A DNA stretch of 64,000 nucleotides, taken from Runella sp. SP2. GTDB taxonomy: Bacteria; Bacteroidota; Bacteroidia; Cytophagales; Spirosomataceae. This document shows, one piece after another, positions 1-7,787 of the stretch. Within the stretch, counting starts at the first letter, position 1; every line of letters starts with the position of its first letter. The stretch covers positions 29,031 to 93,030 of the forward strand of contig NZ_CP031031.1 in assembly GCF_003711225.1 (NCBI RefSeq). The letters are read 5' to 3'. Both the position numbers and the translations under genes were made by a program. The notes beneath the pieces were generated by a model, which was not told the origin of the DNA, ran no database searches, and worked only from the letters and a program-made list of their open reading frames with translations.

Positions 1-371
1 GGAGCTGGGTAGTCTGCTAATTTAGTAGATGGATGAAAAGAAACCCAAACAGATACTTCATGGCGTTTGTACACCATACAATCAGCCAAGTCAAAATCAT
101 TCTCTCTGACGATAGAGGTATCTCTGCTTGATTTTGGTAAATCAACAGTCAAGTTTTCGGTGCGATTACCCCACTCTATACGGAATTTAACAATATGTTC
201 TGTCCAAGCAGGCACTTTGATGCGTATGCCTGCACGACTCGTCTTAGTGCCAGCATCTATGCAAAAAACACCCTTCAATGCGGCGGCATTTACGGCCTCT
301 TTGGGTACCTGGGCATAGATTTTGGCAATACCCGCCAAAACAATTGCTAAAATGCAAGCTATCTTTTTCAT
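1..371 (-). CDS. Secreted hypothetical protein, C-terminus cut by window edge
   Basis: The reverse strand is open from an ATG at 371-369 to base 1 with no stop, so this is the N-terminal 123 residues of a longer protein. It begins MKKIACILAIVLAGIAKIYA, a clear Sec signal peptide with a likely cleavage site after YAQ. The mature part is beta-rich and polar and matches no family I recognise. It starts 20 bases after the stop of the 91-residue gene upstream and probably belongs to the same minus-strand operon as the lipoprotein and acyltransferase genes. An open frame on the opposite strand (67-318) is a shadow. Function unknown; confidence concerns the gene being real. Confidence 0.7.
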   Translation of the reverse strand, partial: MKKIACILAIVLAGIAKIYAQVPKEAVNAAALKGVFCIDAGTKTSRAGIRIKVPAWTEHIVKFRIEWGNRTENLTVDLPKSSRDTSIVRENDFDLADCMVYKRHEVSVWVSFHPSTKLADYPA

Positions 372-390
372 ATTTCTTTTGATTATTTGG

Positions 391-666
391 TTAAATACCT
401 ACGCTAAAATCCCGTTTCCAATACGCTATCCAAGGTGTTTCACCAAGTTCAAAATACCCATCCAGTAAATGTTGGTTTAGCTCAACCAATACCGAAAACA
501 TCAATTCGGAATCATTACACCATAAACACTGTTGAGGCAAACTAAACACTGCCTGATATTTTGACTGTTCAAAGATGACAATGTCGTCATCTTCGTACTG
601 TCCTTGTTGGCAAAAAGCATTCTCGCTTTGGCTATTCAATACGCTTGAAATCAAATCAATAATCAT
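391..666 (-). CDS. Small acidic hypothetical protein (91 aa)
   Basis: A 91-residue acidic protein beginning MIIDLISSVLNSQSENAFCQ, with three cysteines and an aromatic C-terminus (WIAYWKRDF). There is no signal peptide or membrane segment, so it is probably cytosolic. It lies 33 bases after the lipoprotein gene and 20 bases before the secreted-protein gene, all on the minus strand. This spacing fits co-transcription. I do not recognise a family. Small cytosolic proteins in such positions are sometimes immunity or chaperone proteins, but nothing in this sequence shows that. Confidence 0.6.
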   Translation of the reverse strand: MIIDLISSVLNSQSENAFCQQGQYEDDDIVIFEQSKYQAVFSLPQQCLWCNDSELMFSVLVELNQHLLDGYFELGETPWIAYWKRDFSVGI

Positions 667-699
667 GATTTATTATTAGATTTTGAGATACACTATCTG

Positions 700-1182
700 T
701 TAGTTCATGCTTTTCAATTCACCTTTTTTTTGTTTTAGAAAAAATTGCCGATAAATTTTTTGTTCCTCTTTTTCAGTCACAAGTCCTCGATCAAGTTGAA
801 GTGTATCTCTGCATAAATGCGTAATGGTAGCCGTTACGACATCTCCTTCGGTAAATTGTAGCATTAGCTCACTCCCCTTGGTATCCCACCAGCCTTTGCA
901 GATAATCGTCATCGGGGGCGGGTGTTCTACTGCAATCGTATCTATATTTCCAATTTCAAAACGCCCATTATCGTACAACCGATAGTAAGTTGGAGCTTTG
1001 TTGGTTGTATCTGTTTCCTCAGTAATTGGTTGGGAAGTACAAACATCTGAAAGGATAATCTCCTTTTGTAAAACCCATTCCGATTGGGTCAATTGTTGTA
1101 TATCTACCGTAGGCGTGTTTTTTTTGGGGGATTCACACCCCCCCAATGCTAAAAGACACCATAATATAAGTACTTTTTCCAT
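700..1182 (-). CDS. Putative lipoprotein (160 aa)
   Basis: The first 16 residues form a lipoprotein signal, ending in a lipobox-like LALGGC; the cysteine at residue 16 would be lipidated. The mature part is about 145 residues with several cysteines and a beta-rich pattern. The sequence YRLYDNGRFEIGNIDT followed by a GWWDTKG segment resembles the lipocalin-like or META-like small lipoproteins common in Bacteroidota, but the match is too weak to name. Its ATG overlaps the stop of the upstream acyltransferase-like gene by one base (TGATG), indicating translational coupling. Likely location is the inner leaflet of the outer membrane or the periplasmic face. Confidence 0.7.
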   Translation of the reverse strand: MEKVLILWCLLALGGCESPKKNTPTVDIQQLTQSEWVLQKEIILSDVCTSQPITEETDTTNKAPTYYRLYDNGRFEIGNIDTIAVEHPPPMTIICKGWWDTKGSELMLQFTEGDVVTATITHLCRDTLQLDRGLVTEKEEQKIYRQFFLKQKKGELKSMN

Positions 1183-1847
1183 CAGTTAATCCCTATTTCA
1201 TCTTCCACTAAAACAGGGATAGTAAGAAGATATTGATGAATATTCAATCGTTTTAGTGCTTGCCAACAAACATCTGTCTGACAGTGTAAAAAAGAAAGAT
1301 TTTTTCTTTCGACATAATTACCAAATGCCTCAGCAATGGGATTCACGATGACGTTTTCCAAGTGGTAAGGTTCAAAACCAAGCTGCGTAAGCTTTTGACA
1401 CAAATTGGCTTGAACCGAACAGATATATCCCGTGTATTCATGTTCATGTAGGTAGCGAATACACAACCATATCAGCACATTTAAAATTTTACTTTCAATC
1501 TCCTTTGGTAATGGAAAATCCAAGACCTTGGCCAATCGGCCCACTTCTACCTGTGTTTTTTCAAAGGGAGATTTACTAAAACCAAAATAATATTCTGAGG
1601 GTAATAGTCCCCCATATTTATTTTGGAAAATAGAAATGGTTCCCACCAATTTATCTTGGTAATAAAGCAACAGAATGGTGTCTTCTATCGCCTCAAAAAA
1701 AGGGGCTGAGATACTCGCTTTATAATTACTTCCTTGATGTACTTTGGAATAGGATGCTTGTGCCAGCGAAAGGACATCTTCTTTTTCTTGTGCTGTTTGG
1801 GCAATTCTGTAGCTAAACATGATGATAAGTGTTTTAGTGAAACTCAC
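1182..1847 (-). CDS. GNAT-fold acyltransferase, FeeM/autoinducer-synthase-like
   Basis: A 221-residue protein; an internal ATG at residue 10 (MFSYRIAQTAQEKEDV, at 1820) may be the true start. The order of elements fits a GNAT-like fold: an N-terminal RIAxTxxEKEDVLSLxxxSY segment, a central strand ILLLYYQDKLVGTISIF, then VEVGRLAKV, a long helix of the type LNVLIWLCIRYLHEH, and a final LTQLGFEPY. The charged VxxGRLAV-type motif plus LGFEP resembles N-acyl amino acid synthases (FeeM) and LuxI-like enzymes, which acylate an amino group from acyl-ACP. Substrate cannot be read from sequence. It is the first gene of the minus-strand group ending at the window edge and overlaps the lipoprotein start by one base. 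Confidence 0.5.
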   Translation of the reverse strand: MSFTKTLIIMFSYRIAQTAQEKEDVLSLAQASYSKVHQGSNYKASISAPFFEAIEDTILLLYYQDKLVGTISIFQNKYGGLLPSEYYFGFSKSPFEKTQVEVGRLAKVLDFPLPKEIESKILNVLIWLCIRYLHEHEYTGYICSVQANLCQKLTQLGFEPYHLENVIVNPIAEAFGNYVERKNLSFLHCQTDVCWQALKRLNIHQYLLTIPVLVEDEIGIN

Positions 1848-1888
1848 TTATTCATGCTTATTCAATGACTGTTTTTTTCAGATGAAGA

Positions 1889-1928
1889 ATAAAAAAATCC
1901 CTTTATGGCAGAACGCACCAAGGGATTT
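1889..1928 (-). terminator. Rho-independent terminator after the WD40-caspase gene
   Basis: On the minus strand a perfect 9-bp stem AAATCCCTT / AAGGGATTT (1920-1928 paired with 1895-1903, 16-base loop) runs into a T-run. It sits 22 bases after the stop of the WD40-caspase gene, and separates that gene and porP from the acyltransferase group. Confidence 0.75.
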
Positions 1929-1950
1929 GAGAGTGGAAGGTATGTCAGGA

Positions 1951-4900
1951 CTAATCTTTCTTTTTAGCTTCCTGCATCAATTTTTCTTTTAGCTGATTAA
2001 CAAGCAAATTGTCGTCTTTTATTTCAATTACGCCCAATTTCCGAAGAAGCGTTTTGCCTTTGTAAAGATTGATTTCTACGGGAATCATGCCATTGACTGC
2101 TCGTTTATACCTCCCGCGCAGGGAGAAAGTGCCCTCGGTGATCGTATTTTCATACCAAAAATCTGCACTTTGCTCGGACTCGTCTCGTAGTTTGGCATTG
2201 AGTTTATCGCTTAGTTCGAGTATGTCGCCTAAATCCTCGTCCTGAAAACTACAACTGCCTATTTTGAGTTTATTTCCTTCGAGTAGATTTACACTGCTGC
2301 GAGTGGCCTCATCTACGATTCCTAAATAAATATCGTTTTGGGCTTGCTTCGGGGTCAAAAATTTAGGTTGCTGTACTTGACCCACAGCCGCTGCTACTTT
2401 GGGGGTATTGACTTCGGCATAATTGAACCAAGTACTTATCTCCAAATATGCCTCTGCTCCAAAGTACTTGGTAGCCGCTCCCGATTTTATGCCCCGCAGC
2501 AAGCTATACGTCAAAAAACCGTGTTCGTATAGGGGGTGCTCAAAAGAGGCTTGATTGGTGGCCGAACTGGCCAAAAAATAAATCCCCGTCCTGCTACTCA
2601 TATTGTCTAAGGCTTTTTCTCTGTTGGGCCGATTTTGTTTCATCACCAGCGCATCGGCCTGCAATTGCGCTGCAGACTCTGAGCCACAAGCATCCATGAC
2701 AATAATTTTTTTGCGGGCGGGTAAGTCGTTCAACAGCTTGGTGAGTTCGTTGCGAGTGGCCAAGACATAATTTTTCTCCACAAATTCCGATAACGTGGTT
2801 TTGCTCAGGTCGGTACTTTCTTGCCTTATGCCTTGCAGCAACATGGCAAAATCGTTCTCGCCCGCTTTATTGGTAAAAACCTTCCCGTGCCCAGAGAAGA
2901 AAAAATAGAGGTAGTCTTCGGGCTTGATGACTTTTTTTAGTTCTGTCAAGTACCGAATTATGTTTTCTTTGGTAGGCTGGAAAGCGGTTGGCTGCGCCTG
3001 AGAAAAGAGAACCATTTTTACCTTTCCTTGCGTAGTATCAATAAACGAATGTGCCACTTTTTCGATTATCTGTTTCATCACTTCGGCATCTTTGGAGGCA
3101 TACCGTAACCCCAAAGTATTTGCCCCTATCGTTACTCCGTAAAAAGATGCTTTTTTGACCTTTACCTCGGCTTTAGGCGTAACTCCGCCCGACGATACCA
3201 TCGGTTCTATGGGATTTTTTGCAGCCCCAGTGAGCACGTAGCTTATGGTGTCACCTCGGGTACTGATTTGGTTGCTTTGTTCGTAAGCGACCACTCGCAG
3301 TAGGTTGGTGCCATTCCCTAAAAAACGTTGATAGTTTTTTAGGGAAAGCGTACGGACAAATTCACCCGATGCAGGATTGGTTGACTTTTGAGTACGCAAG
3401 TCCGTTTCTACCTCAATGTTATCTATAAAGAGCACAATCTTTCCCAATCCACCGTCGCGTTTGGTGGCTTTGATGGTAAGGACATCTCCTTTGAGCGATA
3501 ATTTAACCGCGGGCGGTAGAGGAATACGAGTATCTTTGATACTTGGCGGGAGGCCGTTTTGTGTATAACCCAGCAACTCTTGCATCAACCCAGGCACCCA
3601 GTACCGTTCTTTCAACTGCACCAAATCAAAGGTTTCCAGCCCCTGCACGTAGTACATCTTTTTCATGGCCCCTGGACTGGCATCAAAAAAGCCTTCAGGG
3701 CTGGTTATTACCCAATCGGTAGAGTCAACGGATATTAGAGAAGCTAATTCTTTACCTGTCTGAACAGACCAGATTTTGGCAGTATGATCATTTGACCCAG
3801 ACAATAAATACTTACCATCTTTTGAAAAATCTAAGCCATTGACAGAGCCTGTATGCCCTTTTAATGTCCTGATATAAGTTCCTGTATTTCCATCTCTGAT
3901 GACGATAGTTTGGTCTTCTGAACCAGAAGCCAAATACCGCCCATCTATTGAATATTGAAGGCGGAAAATAGTTCCAGTATGGTCTTTGAAATTGTTTTTT
4001 CGCTCATTGGATAGATCCATCAAAGTTACCTTTTCATTAATACCACCATAAGCTAAAAAACGCCCATCGGGCGAGAAAGCAATCGCTTTAAGCCCTTTTT
4101 CTTTGGGATTGATGTCTTTTAATAAATTACCAGTGTTGACATTCCATACACCGATTTGAGTATTGGCATTTGTAAGAGCAGCTACCAGTGAATCGTCGTT
4201 TGAAAAAACGAGAGAGTTACCAGTAGGAGATATATCGAACAATGAAAACCGTCCAGAAAATATTCTCATACCTAAGAACATCATCAATTCTGGATTGTCT
4301 ACATCAACTATTTTGGGATAGTCCAATTTTCTTGCCAATCTTTTGCCTTCAATATTGAATAGGTAAATACCGCCAAACTCATCAAGTTTTCCATAGGTAG
4401 CAATATATTTACCTTTGTTAGATATTTGTGAGTTACAACATACTACTATACTATTTTCGTTTATGCGAAAAACAGACGGAGTAGCTTCGTTTCTCTTCCA
4501 AAGCACATTGTCAATTCCCCATATATTCGTCTCTTTTCTATTATTATCATTATAGTTGGGGATATCTGCACTTGTAGCAAAATCAAAATCAGACGTAGAT
4601 TTAACACCACTTACTGTGGCAGAATGTTTATGTAAGATTTGAAATTGACCATTTGTGAAATTGAACTTTTTTGAAAAATTATCCCAATGGCCCGTTAAAA
4701 TACTTTGGTCATTTTCGCCCCATGCAACAGCACTTACATTTCGTTGCCCATCTCCTTCGTATTCTTTGCGTTTTAGACCATTTTTTGATGAGAGCATGAT
4801 AGTTCCTGTCGAGAAACCCAATAGGAATTGACCATCTTTTGAAATTTCTAACTGAGAAATAACCCCAGCATAACTTATAGATGATTGGATGAACTGAAAC

Positions 4901-5967
4901 AAGATTGACTCCATACCTTCAATATTCCCTGAAGCGTATGATTTTTTTTCAGAGGTATTTATCTCAAAAACGTTTGTTTCCTTACGAAACCTATCAATAA
5001 TCAAGATTTTTTGAGCGGATGTGAGTACTGTGAATTTATCATTGGTGAAGTATTGAAAGTTTGTGATAGTGCCATCCATAAAGGCCCCAAACTTTATATT
5101 TGAATCATATTTTGTCCCAGTAATGAGGCTATCTACTTTTATTTTACCCGAAAACTTATTGGTAATAGCTTCCCATTTTTCAAGCCCATCCTCTGGACTA
5201 TTGCTCATAAATTGACTTGTGGTTGGTACATAAATAACCTTATAATTTTCAAGATTTTGTCCCTTTTTATTATCTCTCTTCTTGTCTTCAATTATTTGAC
5301 TTAGAATACCCTTCTCAATCATTAGTAATTTCATGCAGTATTTTGTTCCATAGACAACACCTGCCTGAGCAAACCCTTCGCTTTTTCTACTCTCATCATT
5401 ATTGGGTAAAAAATGCAGTAACTTGATAGTAGTCTGATGGTTAGATAAGTTTTCTTCTTCTTTTCGTGTACTCGTATTCCAAACTTTAATGGGTTCGTTG
5501 CCTATTGTTTTCAGAAACTTACGAATATCTTGATGATGATACTTTTGGAAGGCTTCGAGGTTAGCAACGGCCATAGAGAGAATAAATTTCCCGTCAGGAG
5601 AATAGGCTACAAATTGAACTGACCCTTCGTGCTTACCTAAAACAGCTACTTGTTGCCCTAAAAATACATCCCATAGCACCACAGTTTTGTCAGAGCTTCC
5701 TGACACAATCGTCTTACCGTCTGACGAAAAATCAATAGAGTTCACTTCCCTACTATGCCCTTCGAGCGTTTTAAGTAGAATGCCCGTATTTTTTTCCCAA
5801 ATCTTAATCGTCCCATCGGCGGACGCACTGGCCAAAAGTTTGCCATCGGGTGATTCTTGTAAATCATTAATTTGTCCATAATGCCCTATCGGGATACGGA
5901 GTTCAGGCTTTTGTGCCCAAGTGGCAACCCCTATCAGGAGCATAGCAATATAGATCAACTTTTTCAT
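1951..5967 (-). CDS. Secreted WD40-repeat protein with C-terminal caspase-family (C14) domain
   Basis: A 1338-residue protein. The N-terminus MKKLIYIAMLLIGVATWAQ is a signal peptide. WD40 blades follow at about residues 25-110 and 600-740, with typical phrases such as SPDGKLLASASADGTIKIW and GHTGSVNGLDFSKDGKYLLSGS; the stretch between them is a more divergent propeller region. Residues 800-930 look Ig-like. A caspase/metacaspase domain spans about 935-1210 with the dyad His1027 (in SGHG) and Cys1094 (in DACGS). The last 130 residues are unassigned. WD40-caspase fusions are known in bacteria, where the propeller is thought to sense or scaffold and the protease cleaves after basic or acidic residues. 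It lies 17 bases after porP, so the two are probably co-transcribed, and a terminator follows. An export signal on a caspase-like protein is notable. Confidence 0.88.
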   Translation of the reverse strand: MKKLIYIAMLLIGVATWAQKPELRIPIGHYGQINDLQESPDGKLLASASADGTIKIWEKNTGILLKTLEGHSREVNSIDFSSDGKTIVSGSSDKTVVLWDVFLGQQVAVLGKHEGSVQFVAYSPDGKFILSMAVANLEAFQKYHHQDIRKFLKTIGNEPIKVWNTSTRKEEENLSNHQTTIKLLHFLPNNDESRKSEGFAQAGVVYGTKYCMKLLMIEKGILSQIIEDKKRDNKKGQNLENYKVIYVPTTSQFMSNSPEDGLEKWEAITNKFSGKIKVDSLITGTKYDSNIKFGAFMDGTITNFQYFTNDKFTVLTSAQKILIIDRFRKETNVFEINTSEKKSYASGNIEGMESILFQFIQSSISYAGVISQLEISKDGQFLLGFSTGTIMLSSKNGLKRKEYEGDGQRNVSAVAWGENDQSILTGHWDNFSKKFNFTNGQFQILHKHSATVSGVKSTSDFDFATSADIPNYNDNNRKETNIWGIDNVLWKRNEATPSVFRINENSIVVCCNSQISNKGKYIATYGKLDEFGGIYLFNIEGKRLARKLDYPKIVDVDNPELMMFLGMRIFSGRFSLFDISPTGNSLVFSNDDSLVAALTNANTQIGVWNVNTGNLLKDINPKEKGLKAIAFSPDGRFLAYGGINEKVTLMDLSNERKNNFKDHTGTIFRLQYSIDGRYLASGSEDQTIVIRDGNTGTYIRTLKGHTGSVNGLDFSKDGKYLLSGSNDHTAKIWSVQTGKELASLISVDSTDWVITSPEGFFDASPGAMKKMYYVQGLETFDLVQLKERYWVPGLMQELLGYTQNGLPPSIKDTRIPLPPAVKLSLKGDVLTIKATKRDGGLGKIVLFIDNIEVETDLRTQKSTNPASGEFVRTLSLKNYQRFLGNGTNLLRVVAYEQSNQISTRGDTISYVLTGAAKNPIEPMVSSGGVTPKAEVKVKKASFYGVTIGANTLGLRYASKDAEVMKQIIEKVAHSFIDTTQGKVKMVLFSQAQPTAFQPTKENIIRYLTELKKVIKPEDYLYFFFSGHGKVFTNKAGENDFAMLLQGIRQESTDLSKTTLSEFVEKNYVLATRNELTKLLNDLPARKKIIVMDACGSESAAQLQADALVMKQNRPNREKALDNMSSRTGIYFLASSATNQASFEHPLYEHGFLTYSLLRGIKSGAATKYFGAEAYLEISTWFNYAEVNTPKVAAAVGQVQQPKFLTPKQAQNDIYLGIVDEATRSSVNLLEGNKLKIGSCSFQDEDLGDILELSDKLNAKLRDESEQSADFWYENTITEGTFSLRGRYKRAVNGMIPVEINLYKGKTLLRKLGVIEIKDDNLLVNQLKEKLMQEAKKKD

Positions 5968-5984
5968 TGGAGTAAGGGAGGAGG

Positions 5985-7040
5985 TTAAAAACGAGCATAA
6001 AAATAATCTTCTCTTTCACAAGGGGTATCTCTCTTGGCACCAAATTTAAACAATGGTTCAATAAGTCCAATCGTAAATCCAATTTCATGGCTTCCCACGC
6101 CTTTGAGGCCGCTGATAGTGAGGTCGTAGGTATAAACAAACTGGACTCGCCCCATACGTAACCCTACGCTACCCATGAGTGCATCTTGCTGCCAATAAGG
6201 CCCAGCTTTTTTGAGCGGTAGTCCTCGGTAGCCTACTTGTAAAAGTAGAGGCGAGTACGTGTATTGCGCCATGAGGTCTAACTGTTGGTTGCCGTATTGG
6301 CTTCGCCAATTGAACATGACGGAGAGTGTCTCTTCCCTTTGTTCTGTTTTTTGATGGCCCCCATTGGTATCTTTTAAGTGGAGTTGCCAGCCTCCGTGGA
6401 TGCTTTTGCGGAAGGCACTCCAACGACGAGGTGGATGAGATAAAGATTGGTTCTTTAAAGGATAAGCCCCCTGTTGAGCAGCTACCCCCAGCCACCACCG
6501 CGATGCCCCAACCTGCGGAAAATAATCAAACAAAAGACCGCATCCCGCCGAAAAATAGCGGTCTTGCAGCGAGGCCGATGCCAAAGGATCATTACTATTG
6601 GCAACAAAAGAGCCATTATTGAGAGCGGCATATTGATCTACCAACGTCAAACCGCCCAACCCACCAAATTCCTTGAAGGAAGCACCAACTTGGAACGCCA
6701 TGCTCACGTTCCAGGTATCGCCCCAAATCTTGAAGGCGATAGGCACAGCCAAATCAGTACGCTTGTACCAGCGGTCTTGGCTGTGGTGCATTACTGTTAC
6801 TCCCAGACCTACTTTATCATCTGCAAACAGTCCATCTAAGGTAAAGAGTGTGCTATTGATATTGGCCAAATTTTTCCATTGCGAGCGATGTACAGTGGTA
6901 GTGCGGAGAGTCCCCAGTTCTCCCACGAAAGCGGGATTGTGATAGGCCCCTGAGCTAAAAAAGTGCGAAAACTGTGGATCTTGCCCGAAAGCAATTCCAC
7001 TCAACAACCAACAAAGCGACAAAACCAACAAATTTTTCAT
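5985..7040 (-). CDS. PorP/SprF family type IX secretion-associated membrane protein
   Basis: A 351-residue protein with signal peptide (MKNLLVLSLCWLLSGIAFGQ) followed directly by the hallmark QDPQFSHFFSSGAYHNPAFVG of the PorP/SprF family. The rest has alternating strands typical of an outer-membrane barrel, such as RSQWKNL, LMAQYTYSPLLLQVGYRG and MGRVQFVYTYDLTISGLKGVGSHEIGF. Family members are outer-membrane proteins linked to type IX secretion, or anchor secreted partners at the surface. Paralogues often sit beside one large secreted protein, which fits the WD40-caspase gene 17 bases downstream. Length matches the family norm (about 300-350 residues). It is the clearest Bacteroidota marker in the window. 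Confidence 0.88.
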   Translation of the reverse strand: MKNLLVLSLCWLLSGIAFGQDPQFSHFFSSGAYHNPAFVGELGTLRTTTVHRSQWKNLANINSTLFTLDGLFADDKVGLGVTVMHHSQDRWYKRTDLAVPIAFKIWGDTWNVSMAFQVGASFKEFGGLGGLTLVDQYAALNNGSFVANSNDPLASASLQDRYFSAGCGLLFDYFPQVGASRWWLGVAAQQGAYPLKNQSLSHPPRRWSAFRKSIHGGWQLHLKDTNGGHQKTEQREETLSVMFNWRSQYGNQQLDLMAQYTYSPLLLQVGYRGLPLKKAGPYWQQDALMGSVGLRMGRVQFVYTYDLTISGLKGVGSHEIGFTIGLIEPLFKFGAKRDTPCEREDYFYARF

Positions 7041-7372
7041 GGGTAAAATCAGTTTTAGTGAGACATCATTTACCTATCATGCTTTTTGAAATGCCGATTT
7101 TTTGGAAAACGTTAATAAGGAATGACTTTTTATCTATTATTATAACGAAATAATAACGTTATAAAAACTTTTTATTAAAAATGATAAAATCACTCTCTCA
7201 ATAAAATCATTATAATATTTGTTAAAAAAGGAAAAATTTTAACCTAAAATCCATCGAAAATTAAAACAACAACAAATTTTTTACATGTATGTTGCTTTTA
7301 AATAAACAACAATATTTTAAATACTTTCAGGATACGTAACTAGTTGATAATCATTGTCTACAAGGGTCTATG

Positions 7373-7681
7373 TATCACAAATAATTCGGAAACTATCACA
7401 AATAATTCGGAAATAGGTGTTTTATCTATCACAAATAATTCGGAGAACTATCACAAATAATTCGGAACTATCACAAATAATTCGGAAAAGATTAAAAGTT
7501 ATCCACATATCCACATTGGGGCGCCTTCTGCCTTCTCTTGAACTCTGTCTATCTGGCAACTATCACAAATAATTCGGAAAAAATATTTGATGTATGTTAA
7601 GACCTCAAGCGGTTGAATCATCTACTGCTGGACTGTCTTACGAACCCCTGAAATTTATTAACTATCACAAATAATTCGGAA
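7373..7681 (+). repeat. Seven plasmid iterons, consensus TATCACAAATAATTCGGAA
   Basis: Direct repeats of TATCACAAATAATTCGGAA begin at 7373, 7394, 7427, 7449, 7469, 7561 and 7663. Six copies are identical over all 19 bases; copy 3 (7427) ends in G instead of the final A. Start-to-start spacings are 21, 33, 22, 20, 92 and 102 bases. The first five are roughly one or one and a half helical turns apart and could be bound co-operatively. Two outlying copies lie nearer the rep gene and could mediate autoregulation or handcuffing. All are in the same orientation. Confidence 0.93.
7499..7507 (+). promoter_or_regulatory. DnaA box TTATCCACA
   Basis: An exact match to the consensus TTATNCACA, located 12 bases after iteron 5. 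A second partial match (TATCCACA) overlaps immediately downstream at 7508-7515. Host DnaA binding here is expected for an iteron plasmid. Confidence 0.75.
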
Positions 7682-7733
7682 ATAAGTATTTTCTCATAAA
7701 ATATCATGTTTGAAAATTGATATGATATATCTA

Positions 7734-7763
7734 TTGTAAATTTTAATATGATAATTATATTTG
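7734..7763 (+). promoter_or_regulatory. Bacteroidota-type promoter for repB
   Basis: TTG at 7734-7736, a 19-base spacer, then TATATTTG at 7756-7763. This fits the Bacteroidota primary sigma factor consensus (-33 TTTG / -7 TAnnTTTG). The -7 box ends 24 bases before the repB ATG, and no Shine-Dalgarno sequence is visible between them. It lies about 50 bases downstream of the last iteron. Confidence 0.65.
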
Positions 7764-7787
7764 CGTATGCATATTTATTGATTATCA

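Larger units (their letters stand above)
7041..7787. other. Replication origin region (oriV): A+T-rich block, iterons, DnaA box
   Basis: A gene-free 747-base stretch immediately upstream of the Rep_3 initiator gene. From about 7090 to 7330 it is strongly A+T-rich, with a 10-bp palindrome ATAACGTTAT at 7153-7162. From 7373 to 7681 it holds seven copies of a 19-bp iteron. A perfect DnaA box TTATCCACA lies at 7499-7507 between iterons 5 and 6. This arrangement (A+T-rich unwinding region, DnaA box, iterons, rep gene) is the classic iteron-plasmid origin. The function is inferred from layout; no replication assay is implied. Confidence 0.88.

Noticed and set aside
67..318. Plus-strand 83-codon frame at the window start
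   Set aside because: Shadow of the minus-strand secreted-protein gene, which has a clear signal peptide.
6169..6942. Several frames overlapping porP on both strands
   Set aside because: No protein-like features; porP is a clear family member in its own frame.
7373..7681. Possible CRISPR array from regularly repeated 19-bp units
   Set aside because: Spacings are irregular (20-102 bases), inter-repeat sequence is often only 1-3 bases, no cas genes are present, and the rep gene is adjacent; they are iterons.
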